Shown here in pieces: positions 19,577 to 29,305 of a stretch of DNA of 64,000 nt; positions within the stretch are counted from its first letter, which is position 1, and every line of letters begins with the position of its first letter. The translations under genes and the position numbers were made by a program. The stretch lies in the NCBI GenBank assembly GCA_963721365.1, contig CAVRJE010000027.1, forward strand, positions 1 through 64,000, read 5' to 3'. A model generated the notes under the pieces. That model had not been told where the DNA came from. It saw only the letters and a list, made by a program, of their open reading frames with translations, and did not search any database. The DNA comes from CAIQPS01 sp963721365 (lineage in GTDB: Bacteria; Actinomycetota; Thermoleophilia; RBG-16-64-13).

Positions 19577-20884
19577 TCAGCTCCCGTGGCACTTCTTGAA
19601 CTTCTGACCGCTCCCGCAGGGGCAGAGGTCGTTGCGCCCAGCGGCGGCGCAGGCCTGGGCGAACGCCGCGGCGACCTGCCGCTCTTCCTCGGCCAGCACC
19701 GCCATCACCCCGTCGGCCGGCCGGCCGCGCCTGAGAAGGTCGGCCATGATCCGCATCGGGTGCTCCGTGTGCGCGAAGAACGCCTGCAGCCCCTCGCAGA
19801 GCCAGTTGAGTCCCGGCTCGCCGTCGGGCGTAGTCAGCACCCGGTTCTTGGGGCACTCCCCGTGGCAGGTGAACAGCCACGCGGCACTCCCGGCAGTAAC
19901 CGGGGCAGCGTGTCCGTCTTGGCCGGCCGAACGCCCGCTGCTTCTCGGAGCCCACCAGGTCGCCCAGGGGCGTCTCCAGGATGTTGCCCAGCAGGTAGGC
20001 CGGCTCCACGAAGTGGTCGCAGGAGTAGACGTCGCCGGTGTGCTCCAGGGCCACGCCCTTCGCCACAGGTCGGGCGGAGGACGCATACGCTCGAGTAGCC
20101 GCGAAGATACGAGGCCAGCACGCCGTCGAAGAACAGAACGAACATCTTCCCCACGTCGCGGCGCGACCCACTCGTCGAAGATCTCGATCAGGAAACGGCC
20201 GTATTGCTCCGGCCGGACCGAGCGGTCGGTGATCGACGTCCTTCCTGATCGCCGGTCTCGTTGTCGCGCTCGACGATGGGGATGAACTGGATGTAGCGGG
20301 TCTTCAGCTCGTCGCGGAAGAAGCGGTAGACTTCCAGCGGGTGCCGGCTGTTCGCCGCGTTCACCGTGCAGAGGATGTTGAACTCGACCTGGTGCTTCTG
20401 CATCAGCCGCGCCGCCGCGACCACCTTGTCGAAGACCGAGCTCGCCCGCCTTATCGTGCCGGTAAGCGTCGTGCAGCTCGCGGGGGCCGTCCAGGCTCAG
20501 CCCGACCAGGAACTTGTTCGTCGTGCAGGAACTGGCACCACTCGTCGTCGAGCAGGACGCCGTTGGTCTGTAGGGTGTTCTCGATCGTGCATGCCGGGCC
20601 GGTGCGTACTTCTTCTCCAAGGCCATCGCCCGCGGAAGAAGTCCAGGCCCATCAGCGTCGGCTCGCCGCCCTGCCAGGCGATGGTCACCTCGGGCACCTG
20701 GTGCGCCTCGATGGTCTGGCGGATGTAGGCTCTCCATCACCTCGTCGGACATGCGGAAGGTGCTGCCCGGGTAGAGCCGCTCCTTCTTCAGGAAGAAGCA
20801 GTAGGCGCAGTCCAGGTTGCAGTGCGCCCCGGTCGGCTTGGCCATGGTGTGAAAAGCCTGGAGACTAGCGGTATTGGCGATCAT
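19577..20884 (-). CDS. Anaerobic sulfatase-maturating radical SAM enzyme with SEC-C tail, heavily frameshifted
   Basis: The N-terminus holds the radical SAM cluster motif HCNLDCAYCFF (CxxxCxxC). Later segments in several frames read VTIAWQGGEPTLMGLDFF, FLVGLSLDGPRELHDAYRHD, CHGECPKNRVL and GLNWLCEGLQAFFAHTEHPMR, all characteristic of anSME with its SPASM auxiliary clusters. The end is a SEC-C zinc motif (DLCPCGSGQKFKKCHG). It converts the sulfatase active-site Cys or Ser to formylglycine without oxygen; here the neighbour offers Cys. At least six frame changes are needed over 1.3 kb, the densest damage in the window, so a real pseudogene cannot be ruled out. It lies 155 bp upstream of the sulfatase on the same strand. 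Confidence 0.75.
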   Translation of the reverse strand: MIANTASLQAFHTMAKPTGAHCNLDCAYCFFLKKERLYPGSTFRMSDEVMESLHPPDHRGAPGARGDHRLAGRRADADGPGLLPRAMALEKKYAPARHARSRTPYRPTASCSTTSGASSCTTNKFLVGLSLDGPRELHDAYRHDKAGELGLRQGGRGGAADAEAPGRVQHPLHGERGEQPAPAGSLPLLPRRAEDPLHPVHPHRRARQRDRRSGRTSITDRSVRPEQYGRFLIEIFDEWVAPRRGEDVRSVLRRRAGLVSSRLLERMRPPPDLWRRAWPWSTPATSTPATTSWSRPTCWATSWRRPWATWWAPRSSGRSAGQDGHAAPVTAGSAAWLFTCHGECPKNRVLTTPDGEPGLNWLCEGLQAFFAHTEHPMRIMADLLRRGRPADGVMAVLAEEERQVAAAFAQACAAAGRNDLCPCGSGQKFKKCHGS

Positions 20885-21021
20885 GACCGTCCTGGGTTTG
20901 TGGTCTCATCATTCTACCTGCCACTCGTAGTTGGCGAAGGAAGCGGCCGCGTACCGAAGGCGCCGGGTGATAGCCTTGTCGGCGGTGGTGGAAGAGCGCG
21001 CGACGGAGCAAGGGGACGAGA

Positions 21022-21801
21022 ATGAGCCAACCTTTTGACAATCTCCCGCTGTGGGCGGTCTATCCCCTGACCGTACTGCTCATGCTGGCGGCCATAGAAC
21101 TAGGCTACCGGTACTCCAAGGCAAAACACCGGAAAGCGGCGCCGGGATCCGACGAGGGGTTGGGCGCGATCTCCGGCGCCACTCTCGGAATCCTGGCTTT
21201 CTTGCTGGCGTTCGTCATCGGTTTCGGGATGAATCTGAACGCGGATCGCCGGGCTCTGGTCCTGGGCGAGGCCAACGCCATCCGCAGCACGTACCTGCGA
21301 GCGGGCTACCTTGTGGATCCATACCGGAGCGACTCGCGGGTTCTGCTGACCGAATACCTGGATCAGCGCTTGGCCGCGGTGCAGCCGGGGATGCTGGAGC
21401 AGGCGAAGGCCCGCTCGGAAGAGATACAGGGAGAGCTATGGGCGATCGCCGAGGATGTCGTGATCAACGTAGACAAGTCAGACACGATCAGCGCATACGT
21501 CGATTCGCTGAACCAGGTGATCACCATTCACGCCGAACGGGTGGTCAAAGGATTGCAGGTGCGGATTCCACCGCCTGTCGTGTGGGCCATGTATGCCATC
21601 AGCCTGATCGCCATGTTCTTGGCGGGCATGCATAGCGGCTACGGCCCGAACCGCAGTGTTACAGCGCTTGTCATGATGGCGCTGGTGTTCTCGGTCGTTC
21701 TCTACCTGGTCGTCGATATGGACCGTGCTGGAGAGGGCCTGATAAGGGTCTCTCAGCAACCGTTGATCGACCTCCAGAGCGTCCTGGGCACCTTACCCTG
21801 A
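21022..21801 (+). CDS. DUF4239 bestrophin-like membrane protein
   Basis: 259 residues with two N-terminal helices, a long amphipathic middle (VLGEANAIRSTYLRAGYL, residues about 85-105, is the conserved block) and two C-terminal helices followed by VDMDRAGEGLIRVSQQPLIDLQ. This pattern defines the DUF4239 bestrophin-like family; a channel function is suggested by fold only. It converges with the ion-channel gene on the other strand and overlaps it by 9 bp. Confidence 0.75.
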   Translation: MSQPFDNLPLWAVYPLTVLLMLAAIELGYRYSKAKHRKAAPGSDEGLGAISGATLGILAFLLAFVIGFGMNLNADRRALVLGEANAIRSTYLRAGYLVDPYRSDSRVLLTEYLDQRLAAVQPGMLEQAKARSEEIQGELWAIAEDVVINVDKSDTISAYVDSLNQVITIHAERVVKGLQVRIPPPVVWAMYAISLIAMFLAGMHSGYGPNRSVTALVMMALVFSVVLYLVVDMDRAGEGLIRVSQQPLIDLQSVLGTLP

Positions 21802-22617
21802 GATAGCATCCCGCGGGCCGAGCGTCTCTCGAAGTGCCTCGAGCTCGGCGCGGATCGCGCGCAGTTCGTCCTGGAGTTCGGGGGATGTAGCGGTAGGCGA
21901 CTGCGACCGGGTAGACCCGGCGGCGGGCTCCGGCTCTGCTTCGGTAGGGGCGACCAGGAAGCTTGCCAGGATGCTGGCCAAGGCCCCGATGATGCCCACG
22001 CCCATGAACATCACGAACATCGCGGTGATCCGGCCCCCGGCCGTTACGGGGAACTGGTCACCGTAGCCGACAGTGGTCAGAGTGACGATCGACCACCACA
22101 GTGCGTCTCCCCCGGTCGTGATGTTGGCGTCCGCCGAATGGGTCTCGAAGCTCAGTACGAAGATGCTCGACACCACCATTACGAGGGCGGCGGCCATCAG
22201 GGTAATGAAGGCGGCGTATTGCCCCCGGTGGGCGAGCACGTCGGCCGTGATCTCCTTCTTCTTCTTACCGCTCAGAAGGCGCATGACCCGCGCCAGGCGG
22301 CTGAGCCTTGCCAGCCGGAGGAGTGTCCCAAGTGGGAAGAGCCCAAAGCTGGGGATGGAGCCGATGAGGTCGAGCCAACCCCGCTCGCGGATGAAGTACT
22401 GCCGGGCCGTCGGCGCCCGCTTGAGTCTCAAGGCGAAATCGCCGAGGAAAACGAAGCAGATCAAGTTGTCATAGACGGACAGCAGCTTGTGGGTGGCTTC
22501 CGACATGGGCAGCACAAGCATGACCATGATGGCGAGCGAGAGCAACGTGAGGACGAGGATGAACATCTCGTAGGCGTTGCTGAGTTCGCGAGACTTCTCC
22601 GGTCGATCCTCAGGCAT
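21793..22617 (-). CDS. Voltage-gated potassium channel family protein
   Basis: 274 residues with six helices. The fourth is an Arg-rich S4-like voltage sensor (LRLARLSRLARVMRLLSG). The pore has the selectivity filter TTVGYGDQFP. The final helix is followed by an Ala/Pro/Glu-rich linker and a short coiled coil (LQDELRAIRAELEALRETL), which could assemble the tetramer. It probably conducts K+ in the inner membrane. The start follows a gagg-type site (gatcgaccggagaagtc). Confidence 0.88.
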   Translation of the reverse strand: MPEDRPEKSRELSNAYEMFILVLTLLSLAIMVMLVLPMSEATHKLLSVYDNLICFVFLGDFALRLKRAPTARQYFIRERGWLDLIGSIPSFGLFPLGTLLRLARLSRLARVMRLLSGKKKKEITADVLAHRGQYAAFITLMAAALVMVVSSIFVLSFETHSADANITTGGDALWWSIVTLTTVGYGDQFPVTAGGRITAMFVMFMGVGIIGALASILASFLVAPTEAEPEPAAGSTRSQSPTATSPELQDELRAIRAELEALRETLGPRDAISG

Positions 22618-22794
22618 GTCTGGCTCCCTTGCACCATGTCGGCGGGGCTAACGGTGACGAGAATATCAAAGCAGCGCGATGACTCGCGATGGGGTATCGC
22701 CAGCTTGGTTTCGAAAGGCTCCCAATGGGGCATTACTGGCCGGAAAGATACCGAGCTTCAGTCCGTATAGGGGAACAGGAAAGCGGGAGGGAAT

Positions 22795-23157
22795 ATGAGT
22801 AGCTTCTGGGAAGTCTTCTGGTCGATGTTCGTGTTCTTCATGTGGTTCTTGTACATCTGGATCTTCATCACCATCTTCGCGGACATCTTCCGCCGCCACG
22901 ATATGGGCGGCGGCGCGAAGGCAGGCTGGATCGTTTTCCTCATCTTCATCCCCCTCATCGGGATGCTGGTCTACATGGTCAAGCGGCCGAAAGCCCTGCC
23001 CCAGGACCAAGAGATGATGGAGAAGGCGCAGGCGCAGCAGCACCGCGCCGCCGGGTACTCGGCCGCGGAGGAGATAGCCAAAGCTCAGGCTTTGAAAGAC
23101 AGCGGCGCGATCACCGAGGAGGAGTTCCAGGCGCTCAAGGCCAAGGCGCTGGCGTAG
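22795..23157 (+). CDS. SHOCT-domain membrane protein
   Basis: 120 residues. Two helices (FWSMFVFFMWFLYIWIFITIF and AGWIVFLIFIPLIGMLVYMV) flank the PLDc_N-like DIFRRHDMGGG motif. A short coiled stretch leads to a C-terminal SHOCT module (AKAQALKDSGAITEEEFQALKAKAL). It is an intact paralogue of the frameshifted gene at 6874-7222. GGAGGG sits 8 nt before the ATG. A hairpin terminator follows, so it is probably monocistronic. Confidence 0.8.
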   Translation: MSSFWEVFWSMFVFFMWFLYIWIFITIFADIFRRHDMGGGAKAGWIVFLIFIPLIGMLVYMVKRPKALPQDQEMMEKAQAQQHRAAGYSAAEEIAKAQALKDSGAITEEEFQALKAKALA

Positions 23158-23188
23158 TCCCGGTCGGGTCGCGCAAGTGTGAGTCGTC

Positions 23189-23220
23189 AAGGCAGGTCGG
23201 CCGCGAGGCCGGCCTGCCTT
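23189..23220. terminator. Intrinsic terminator after SHOCT gene
   Basis: A 14-bp stem (left arm aaggcaggtcggcc, right arm ggccggcctgcctt) with one G-T pair and loop gcga is followed by ctttcg. It lies 32 bp past the stop codon. Confidence 0.75.
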
Positions 23221-23314
23221 CTTTCGCGCGGTCGCACGCGTCCGCACCGCCCGGCGTTGGTGCCCTAACATGGGACCGGGGACAGAAGCAGGCCGGGGGA
23301 GTCCGACTTCGGGG

Positions 23315-24352
23315 GTGATCGCTGTGGCAAGACGGGTCAGGGCACTCTTTTTCGTCGCTGTCGCGTGCGTCGCGTTCTTCCTCATCGCGTCCGCGGCCTC
23401 CGCCCACGTTCCCCAGTTCGCCGAAGGCGGCACCAGCCTCCAGACCGCGACTCAGATCGAACAGCCGGCCACTTCCTGGGTGTACTACGGCACCCTCGAC
23501 GCCGCTCGGGAAGCGCGCTACTACCGCTTCGACCTGGCTGCCGGCGACCGGCTGTACGTGCAACTGCTCACTCCCCGGGAGGGACCGTTCCCGTCTCTCG
23601 CGGTGATGGGGCCGGGGCTTGCCGCCCAGGGGCAATGGCCGGCGTTCGTCCAGGCTCCGCCCGGGGTGCCCGTTGTGAGTCAGGATGGCGATGCGGGCGC
23701 GGCCGAGTACGAGCCCTTCACCCCCGGGGCCTATTGGTACCCGGCGACGGTGGATACGACAGTTGAAGCTGCCGGCACATACTATGTCGTGGTGTACAGC
23801 GAAACGCCTATCGGTCCCTATGCCATCGCAGTAGGCTACGAAGAGAAGTACACCGTCCCTGCCTGGATCCGCCTGCCCGCCGATCTGCTGACCATCTACG
23901 CCTGGGACGGCGGGTGGCTGAGCGCCCTGTGGCCCGGGATCGCCGTGATCGTCGTAGGCGCGGGACTGCTCGTATGGCGGGCACGCTCCCGCCGAACGCG
24001 CCGGGGCTTGTCAGGCTGGCTGGCCCTGGCCGGCGGCATCTTCTATCTGACCACCTCCGCGACCGTCCTTTTCCAGATGCTGCGCGCCGCCGGCCGCAGC
24101 GGCTTCGACCCGGCGATGGGGGTTACGGCGTTCTTCATTATCGGGCCGGCGATCCTCGGCGCATTGCTGCTCCGGTTGGGGTGGCGCACCCCGTCGGCTC
24201 CCGGCATCGGAACCAGGGTCGCCCTGCTGGTTCTTGGGATAGCCGGCTTCGGCCTGCTCGCCGGGTACTTCATCGGTCCGGTGCTTGCCATCGCCGCGGC
24301 GGCGGCTCCGCCGTTTCGAAGGGAAGAGACTACCCGACCGGCGACGCGGTAA
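23315..24352 (+). CDS. Secreted/membrane beta-sandwich protein with C-terminal helices
   Basis: About 345 residues from a GTG start. A signal-like segment (ALFFVAVACVAFFLIASAASA) ends at an AHA-like site. A beta-rich extracytoplasmic domain follows (YYGTLDAAREARYYRFDLAAGDRLYVQLLTP, then TYYVVVYSETPIGPYAIAVGY), resembling pre-peptidase or carbohydrate-binding beta-sandwiches. Four hydrophobic helices close the protein. It is probably anchored with its N-domain outside. Function is unknown. Start choice is uncertain; an upstream ATG at 23270 is also in frame. Confidence 0.65.
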   Translation: MIAVARRVRALFFVAVACVAFFLIASAASAHVPQFAEGGTSLQTATQIEQPATSWVYYGTLDAAREARYYRFDLAAGDRLYVQLLTPREGPFPSLAVMGPGLAAQGQWPAFVQAPPGVPVVSQDGDAGAAEYEPFTPGAYWYPATVDTTVEAAGTYYVVVYSETPIGPYAIAVGYEEKYTVPAWIRLPADLLTIYAWDGGWLSALWPGIAVIVVGAGLLVWRARSRRTRRGLSGWLALAGGIFYLTTSATVLFQMLRAAGRSGFDPAMGVTAFFIIGPAILGALLLRLGWRTPSAPGIGTRVALLVLGIAGFGLLAGYFIGPVLAIAAAAAPPFRREETTRPATR

Positions 24353-24376
24353 GCCGGCCGTCTCGGACTTGCCATC

Positions 24377-25351
24377 TTGAACGATCCGCCACCCAGCAGC
24401 GAGACCGTCCGGCCGTCTCGATCTCGGTACCTGCCTCTGATCGCGCTGGGCCTTCTCCCGCTCATCTGGGGATTCACCTGGGTGCCACTCAAGATCGGTG
24501 TGGAGTACTGCCCTCCGTTCACGTTTGCCGCTCTACGCAGCCTTCCCGGCGGCATCCTGCTGCTGGTGCTCACGGCCGTTCTTCGGCGTCCGGTAGGGTT
24601 GAAGGCGCCCCGATATACGATCCCGCTCGGGGTTCTCCAGACGAGCGGCTTCATCGGGCTCACCATAGCCGCTCTGGTGGCCGGCGGCGCCGGCCGCACG
24701 GCGATCCTTGCGAACACGTGGCAATTCTGGATCCTGTTGATGGCCTGGCCTATCCTGGACGAGAGGCTGCACGGGTCACAGTGGCTCTCGGTCTCCCTGG
24801 CCCTCGTGGGTCTCATCCTGATAGTCGCGCCGTGGAACCTGCACGGCGTACTGAGCAGCCTCCTGGCGCTCGCCGGGGCGGTCTGCTGGGCGGCCGGGTC
24901 GATGGTGGCCAAACTGCTTCGTCGGCGGCACCAGGTGGATCTCCTGGCGCTGACGGCCTGGCAGACGCTTTTCGGCTCGATCCTGCTCGTAGTCGTGGCG
25001 GTCTTCGTCGAAGGCGAAGCGCCGGAGTGGTCCAGCGCGTTCATCTGGTCGCTCCTTTTTGCCCTGTTGGTGGGCACGTGCTTTGCCTCCTTCCTCTGGC
25101 TGTATGTGTTACGGGAGATGCCCGCCAGCACCGCCGGTCTGGGGACGATGGCGACGCCGGTCATCGGTCTGCTCTTCTCCTGGGCCCTCTTGGGCGAGCA
25201 GCCGACCGGGCTCGAGATCGTGGGGATGATCGTCATCCTGGCCGGCTCGGCGATCCTTTTTGCCACCGGACTCAAAGCCAACGGCTCGCAGGCCGGCGGG
25301 GCGGCGCCGGTCGCGGTGCCCGGCTCGGAACGCGCGTCGCCGCCAGAGTAG
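24377..25351 (+). CDS. EamA/DMT-superfamily permease
   Basis: 324 residues with ten helices in two EamA repeats (LIWGFTWVPLKIGVEYCPPFTFAALRSLPGG in the first, AGSMVAKLLRRRHQVDLLALTAWQ in the second). Drug/metabolite transporters of this type export amino acids or small metabolites; the substrate is not assignable. The N-terminal 25 residues are Pro/Ser-rich. It starts 24 bp after the preceding stop, at a non-AUG (TTG) codon. Confidence 0.85.
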   Translation: MNDPPPSSETVRPSRSRYLPLIALGLLPLIWGFTWVPLKIGVEYCPPFTFAALRSLPGGILLLVLTAVLRRPVGLKAPRYTIPLGVLQTSGFIGLTIAALVAGGAGRTAILANTWQFWILLMAWPILDERLHGSQWLSVSLALVGLILIVAPWNLHGVLSSLLALAGAVCWAAGSMVAKLLRRRHQVDLLALTAWQTLFGSILLVVVAVFVEGEAPEWSSAFIWSLLFALLVGTCFASFLWLYVLREMPASTAGLGTMATPVIGLLFSWALLGEQPTGLEIVGMIVILAGSAILFATGLKANGSQAGGAAPVAVPGSERASPPE

Positions 25352-25483
25352 GGGCGTTTGGCTTTCGGCGCGAAAGGGCAGAGAAAGTAGAACGCGAATC
25401 GGGCGTCGCAGTTCGAGCTTGAGGCAGGATGGTATTCTCCCTACAGTTGGGTGCCACGCCAATCGTCTTCGTCTGGAGATCGA

Positions 25484-26983
25484 ATGCTTCTCTATCTCGT
25501 GAATCCCGCCAACCAGCTTGTCAGCATGTCGCTGAGCAGGGGCAGCTATTGGAACCGCTTCCGCCTCTGGAAGCCACTCGGTCTTCTTGTTCTCGCCGGT
25601 CTCACTCCCTCCGACTGGGAGATCTCCATCCTTGACGAAAACGCCGGTCCCGTCGACTACGATGCTCTGCCGAGACCCGACCTTGTCGGTATCACCGCCT
25701 TCACCTCGCAGGCGCCGCGAGCCTACGAGGTAGCCGGCCATTTTCCAGGGCCGCGGCGTCCCGGTGGTGATGGGCGGCATCCACGCGACCATGCGTCTCG
25801 AGGAGGCGAGTCGCTATGTCGACTCGGTGGTCACCGGCGAGGCCGAACCGGTATGGGGACAACTGCTCGAAGATGTGCGGGCGGGCGGTCTGAAGGCCCG
25901 CTACGACGGCGGCCTTGCGACGATGGACCAGATCGTTCCGGCCCGCCACGATCTGCTCCCGCGCGAATATGGCTTCGGCTCCATCCAGACCACCCGGGGC
26001 TGCTCGCTCAATTGCGGCTTCTGCAGCGTCACCCAGTTCAACGGCGCGCGCTATAGGCAGAGGCCGGTGGCCGAAGTCGTAGAGGAGTTCAAGTCCATAC
26101 CCGAGCACCGCGTGCTGATCGTGGACGACAACCTGATCGGCCGCAAACCGCAGCATATCGAGCGCGCGAAGGAACTGTTCCGGGCGCTGGCTGAGGCTGA
26201 TACGGGCAAGATCTGGATCGGTCAGACCACGGTGAATATCGCCGACGACGAAGAGTTGCTCGACCTGGCCAGGAAAGCCGGCTGCGCGGGGCTCTTCATC
26301 GGGTTCGAATCGGTGACGCCCGAGGGGCTGCCCGAGTTGGGCAAGAAATCGGCCATGCTCTCGGGGCGCGATATCCCGGCCTCGATCGAGCGGATGCACC
26401 GCCACAAGATCCTGGTGGTCGGCTCGTTCATCATGGGGCTGGACTCGGACCGTCCCGGAATCGGGAGGTTGATCGCCGAGGAAGCGACCCGGTACGGGGT
26501 GGACAATATCAACGTGCTCTTCCTCACCCCGCTACCCGGAACTCGCCTTTGGGACGAGATGTCCGCGGACGGAAGGATCGACAAGGTCGACTTTCCCGAG
26601 GACTGGAAGTACTACACGCTCAACTACCCCGTGGCACGCTACAAACATCTGAGCCTGGAGCAGATCGTCCACGAGATGACCGAATGCAACGCCACGTTCT
26701 ATTCGGCGGCGAACATCCTGGTCGCGGTTCAGCGGGAACCTGCTGGCCGGACGCAATGCGGTGTACGGCATGCTGAGCAATGTCACTTCCCGCAGGAACT
26801 CGAGGCGGTTCGCACAGATCCACGCCGCGATGTGGCCGGCTGAGGCCGGCGCCGATGGGGGCCAGGCCCCCGAAGGGCGCGATCCCGGATCTGGTCGACG
26901 TATGGGACGCCGTGGGTCTACGACTACGGCAGGTGGCCGCCGCCTGCAAGACGCCGGCGGTCTGGTTGTTCCGTCAGTTGTAG
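25484..26983 (+). CDS. B12-binding-domain radical SAM protein, frameshifted
   Basis: The N-terminal about 140 residues read as the cobalamin-binding-like domain of class B radical SAM proteins: DLVGITAFTSQAPRAYEVA, then VVMGGIHATMRLEEASRYVDSVVTGEAE. The radical SAM motif CSLNCGFC follows at about 26010, then FIGFESVTPEGLPELGK and LTPLPGTRLWDEM. One-base shifts near 25745, 26735 and 26865 are needed; the last segment reads LVDVWDAVGLRLRQVAAACK and ends at 26983. There is a ggag site before the ATG. This family includes methyltransferases and ring-forming enzymes; no pathway partner lies next to it, so the reaction is unknown. The canonical B12 His motif is not obvious. Confidence 0.75.
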
Positions 26984-27022
26984 GATTTCGGCCGCTCTGG
27001 ACCCCGGATCCAAGGAGGGACG

Positions 27023-27535
27023 ATGACGACAGGCGCGGCGCCAGCGGCCGGACGAGCGAAGCCGCTCGAAGCCGTCCCTCATGTGGAGCTCGACAGATAC
27101 CTGGGGACCTGGTACGAGATCGCCACCATCCCGCAGCGCTTTCAAAAGGGTTGCGTGGGGGTGACGGCCGAGTACTCGCTCCGCGAGGACGGGGATGTCC
27201 AGGTGGTCAACACGTGCCACGAGGGCACGCTGGACGGGAACGTCAAGCGGGTGGTCGGCAAGGCCTGGGTGGTCGACAAGAAGACCAGCGCCAAGCTCAG
27301 GGTCCGCTTCTTCTGGCCCTTCTCGGGTTCCTATTGGATCATCGGGCTTGCCCCCGACTACACGTGGGCGGTGGTCGGCCATCCCAACCGGAAGTACCTC
27401 TGGATCCTCTGCCGTTCCCCGCAGATGGACGCCGCGCTCTACCAGGAGCTTCTCACGCTCATCGCCGGCCAGGGCTACGACCTGACCAAGATCGAGAAGA
27501 CGCTCCAGCCCGGCGGCGAAGCACCGGCCGCTTGA
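27023..27535 (+). CDS. Lipocalin family protein (Blc-like)
   Basis: 170 residues. The lipocalin motif GTWYEI is at residues 28-33 and is followed by QRFQKGCVGVTAEYSL and the beta-strand pattern ending DYTWAVVGHPNRKYLWILCR, which is diagnostic of bacterial lipocalins (Blc). These bind lysophospholipids or fatty acids. Unlike E. coli Blc it has no lipobox or signal peptide, so it should stay in the cytoplasm. Two conserved Cys residues could form a disulfide if exported. The start has ggagg 7 nt upstream. Confidence 0.85.
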   Translation: MTTGAAPAAGRAKPLEAVPHVELDRYLGTWYEIATIPQRFQKGCVGVTAEYSLREDGDVQVVNTCHEGTLDGNVKRVVGKAWVVDKKTSAKLRVRFFWPFSGSYWIIGLAPDYTWAVVGHPNRKYLWILCRSPQMDAALYQELLTLIAGQGYDLTKIEKTLQPGGEAPAA

Positions 27536-27551
27536 CCCCGCCCGATCGCGC

Positions 27552-27587
27552 GGCGCCCGCCCCCTATATGGCGCCCGCCCCCTATAC
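27552..27587. repeat. Two tandem 18-bp GC-rich repeats
   Basis: Two almost identical copies of ggcgcccgccccctatat lie head to tail, with a third degenerate start (ggtgccccctag) running into the convergent gene's stop codon. They fill the gap between the lipocalin and the CoA-disulfide-reductase genes. Confidence 0.7.
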
Positions 27588-27595
27588 GGTGCCCC

Positions 27596-29303
27596 CTAGC
27601 CCAGAGTTTCGGCGAAGTCCTCCGACAGGATCGCGCGCGACAAGAACCCGCCGGAGAGGTCGCGGGCTTTGAACCCGTTCTGCAGCAGGATGCGGGTCGC
27701 GTAGTAGGCGCGCTGGCCGGAGCGGCAGATCACCAGGATGTCGCGGTCGCGCGGCAACTCGCCCAGACGTGAGCGGAGTTGACCGAGCGGGATGTTCACC
27801 GCGTCCGGCGCCTGCTCGACCGCCAGTTCGGCGGGCTCGCGGACGTCGAGGAGGAACGCCCCGTCGATGGAGTCCCAGTGGCTCAGGGGCATGTCGCCCC
27901 TGAGGACGTCGGCCGCCACCATCCCTGCGAAGTTCACCGGATCCTTCGCGCTTCCGAACGGGCGGCGCGTAGCAGAGTTCCGCTTCTTCCAGATCGTAGA
28001 TGGTCGCGCCCATCTGCAGTGCCATGGCCAGGACGTCTATCCGCTTGTCGACGCCGTCTTCGCCGAGGGCCTGCGCTCCCAACAGCCGTCCGTCGGACTT
28101 CCGGAAGATCACTTTCATCGCGATCAACTTGGCGCCCGGGTAGTAACCGGCGTGGGAGTTCGGGTAGATGTAGATCTTCTCGTAGTCGGTGTCGCCGCGC
28201 CGCTTCAGCGTCTTCTCGCTCTCGCCGGTCCAGGCGATGGTCGCGCCGAACAGCCCGATGACCGAGGTGCCCTGGGTGCCGCGGTACCGAGAGTCACGCC
28301 CGGCGATGACGTCGGCGGCGATACGGCCCTGCCGGTTGGCCGGCCCGGCAAGCGCGACCAGTCCCCACTCACCGGTGACGTAGTCCTTGACCTCCACCAC
28401 GTCGCCCACGGCGAAGATATCGGGGTCGCTCGTCCGCATGTGCTCGTCCACGCGGATGCCGCCCCGTTCCCCGAGTTCGAGTCCCGCCATCTTCGCCAGC
28501 GCGGTGTCGGGGCGCACCCCGAGCGAGAGGATCACGATATCGGCCGGATGGACCGCCCCGGATCTGGTCTCCACCTCGAGCCCGCCGCCGGCAGTCTGCT
28601 TGAACCCAGCCACGCCGTCGCTCAGCGCCAGTCGTACGCCGTGCCGCTTGAGGTGGGCTTCGACCAGGCGCGCATTCTCCGGATCGATCGGGGGAAGCAC
28701 GTGATCGAGCATCTCGAGAAGCGTCACCTCGAACCCTCGGTGGACGAGGTTCTCCGCCGTCTCCAGGCCGATGAACCCGCCTCCGACCACGACCGCTCGG
28801 ACCTTCGGGCGCTTCACCTGGTAGCCGGAGTAGTTGTTGATGCCGGCGAGGAGGCCGCTGCCCCTTTCGAGCCATTCGCGGATCTGCCTGGCGTCCGGCA
28901 CCGTGCGCAACTGGAAGATCCCCGGCAGGTCGATGCCTGGGAGCGGGGGGCGGACCGAGACGGCTCCGGGTGACAACACCAGCTTGTCGTAGGATTCGGT
29001 GGTCATCTCGCCGGTCTCGAGATCCTTGAGGTCCACGGTCTTCTTGCCGGGCGAGACGCCCACGGCCTCACAGCCGATGCGGGCGTCGATCCCGAACGTG
29101 GTGCGGAAGGTCGCGGCGCTGGCCACGAGGAGCTTACCCTCGTCCGCGATCACGCCCCCGACATGGTAGGGCAACCCGCAGTTGGCGTAAGACATGTACG
29201 GGCCGCGCTCCACCATCAGTATCTCGGCCGTCTCGTCCAACCGGCGCAGACGCGCGGCGCACGAGGCTCCTCCGGCCACTCCACCTACGATGATGACCTT
29301 CAT
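27596..29303 (-). CDS. CoA-disulfide reductase-like flavoprotein fused to rhodanese domain, one frameshift
   Basis: About 569 residues. The first 440 form an FAD/NAD(P)-dependent disulfide reductase: dinucleotide motif VGGVAGGASCAARL, the single redox Cys42 in SYANCGLPYHVGG, a second nucleotide motif VVVGGGFIGLETAE, and VGDVVEVKDYVTGE near the flavin. A shift near 27945 moves to the frame with a rhodanese domain (GAFLLDVREPAELAVE, and active loop VICRSGQRAYYATRIL). Such fusions reduce CoA disulfides, CoA-persulfide or polysulfide, and pass sulfane sulfur to the rhodanese Cys. It starts 2 bp after the gluconokinase stop, with ggagat upstream. Confidence 0.85.
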
Positions 29304-29305
29304 GG

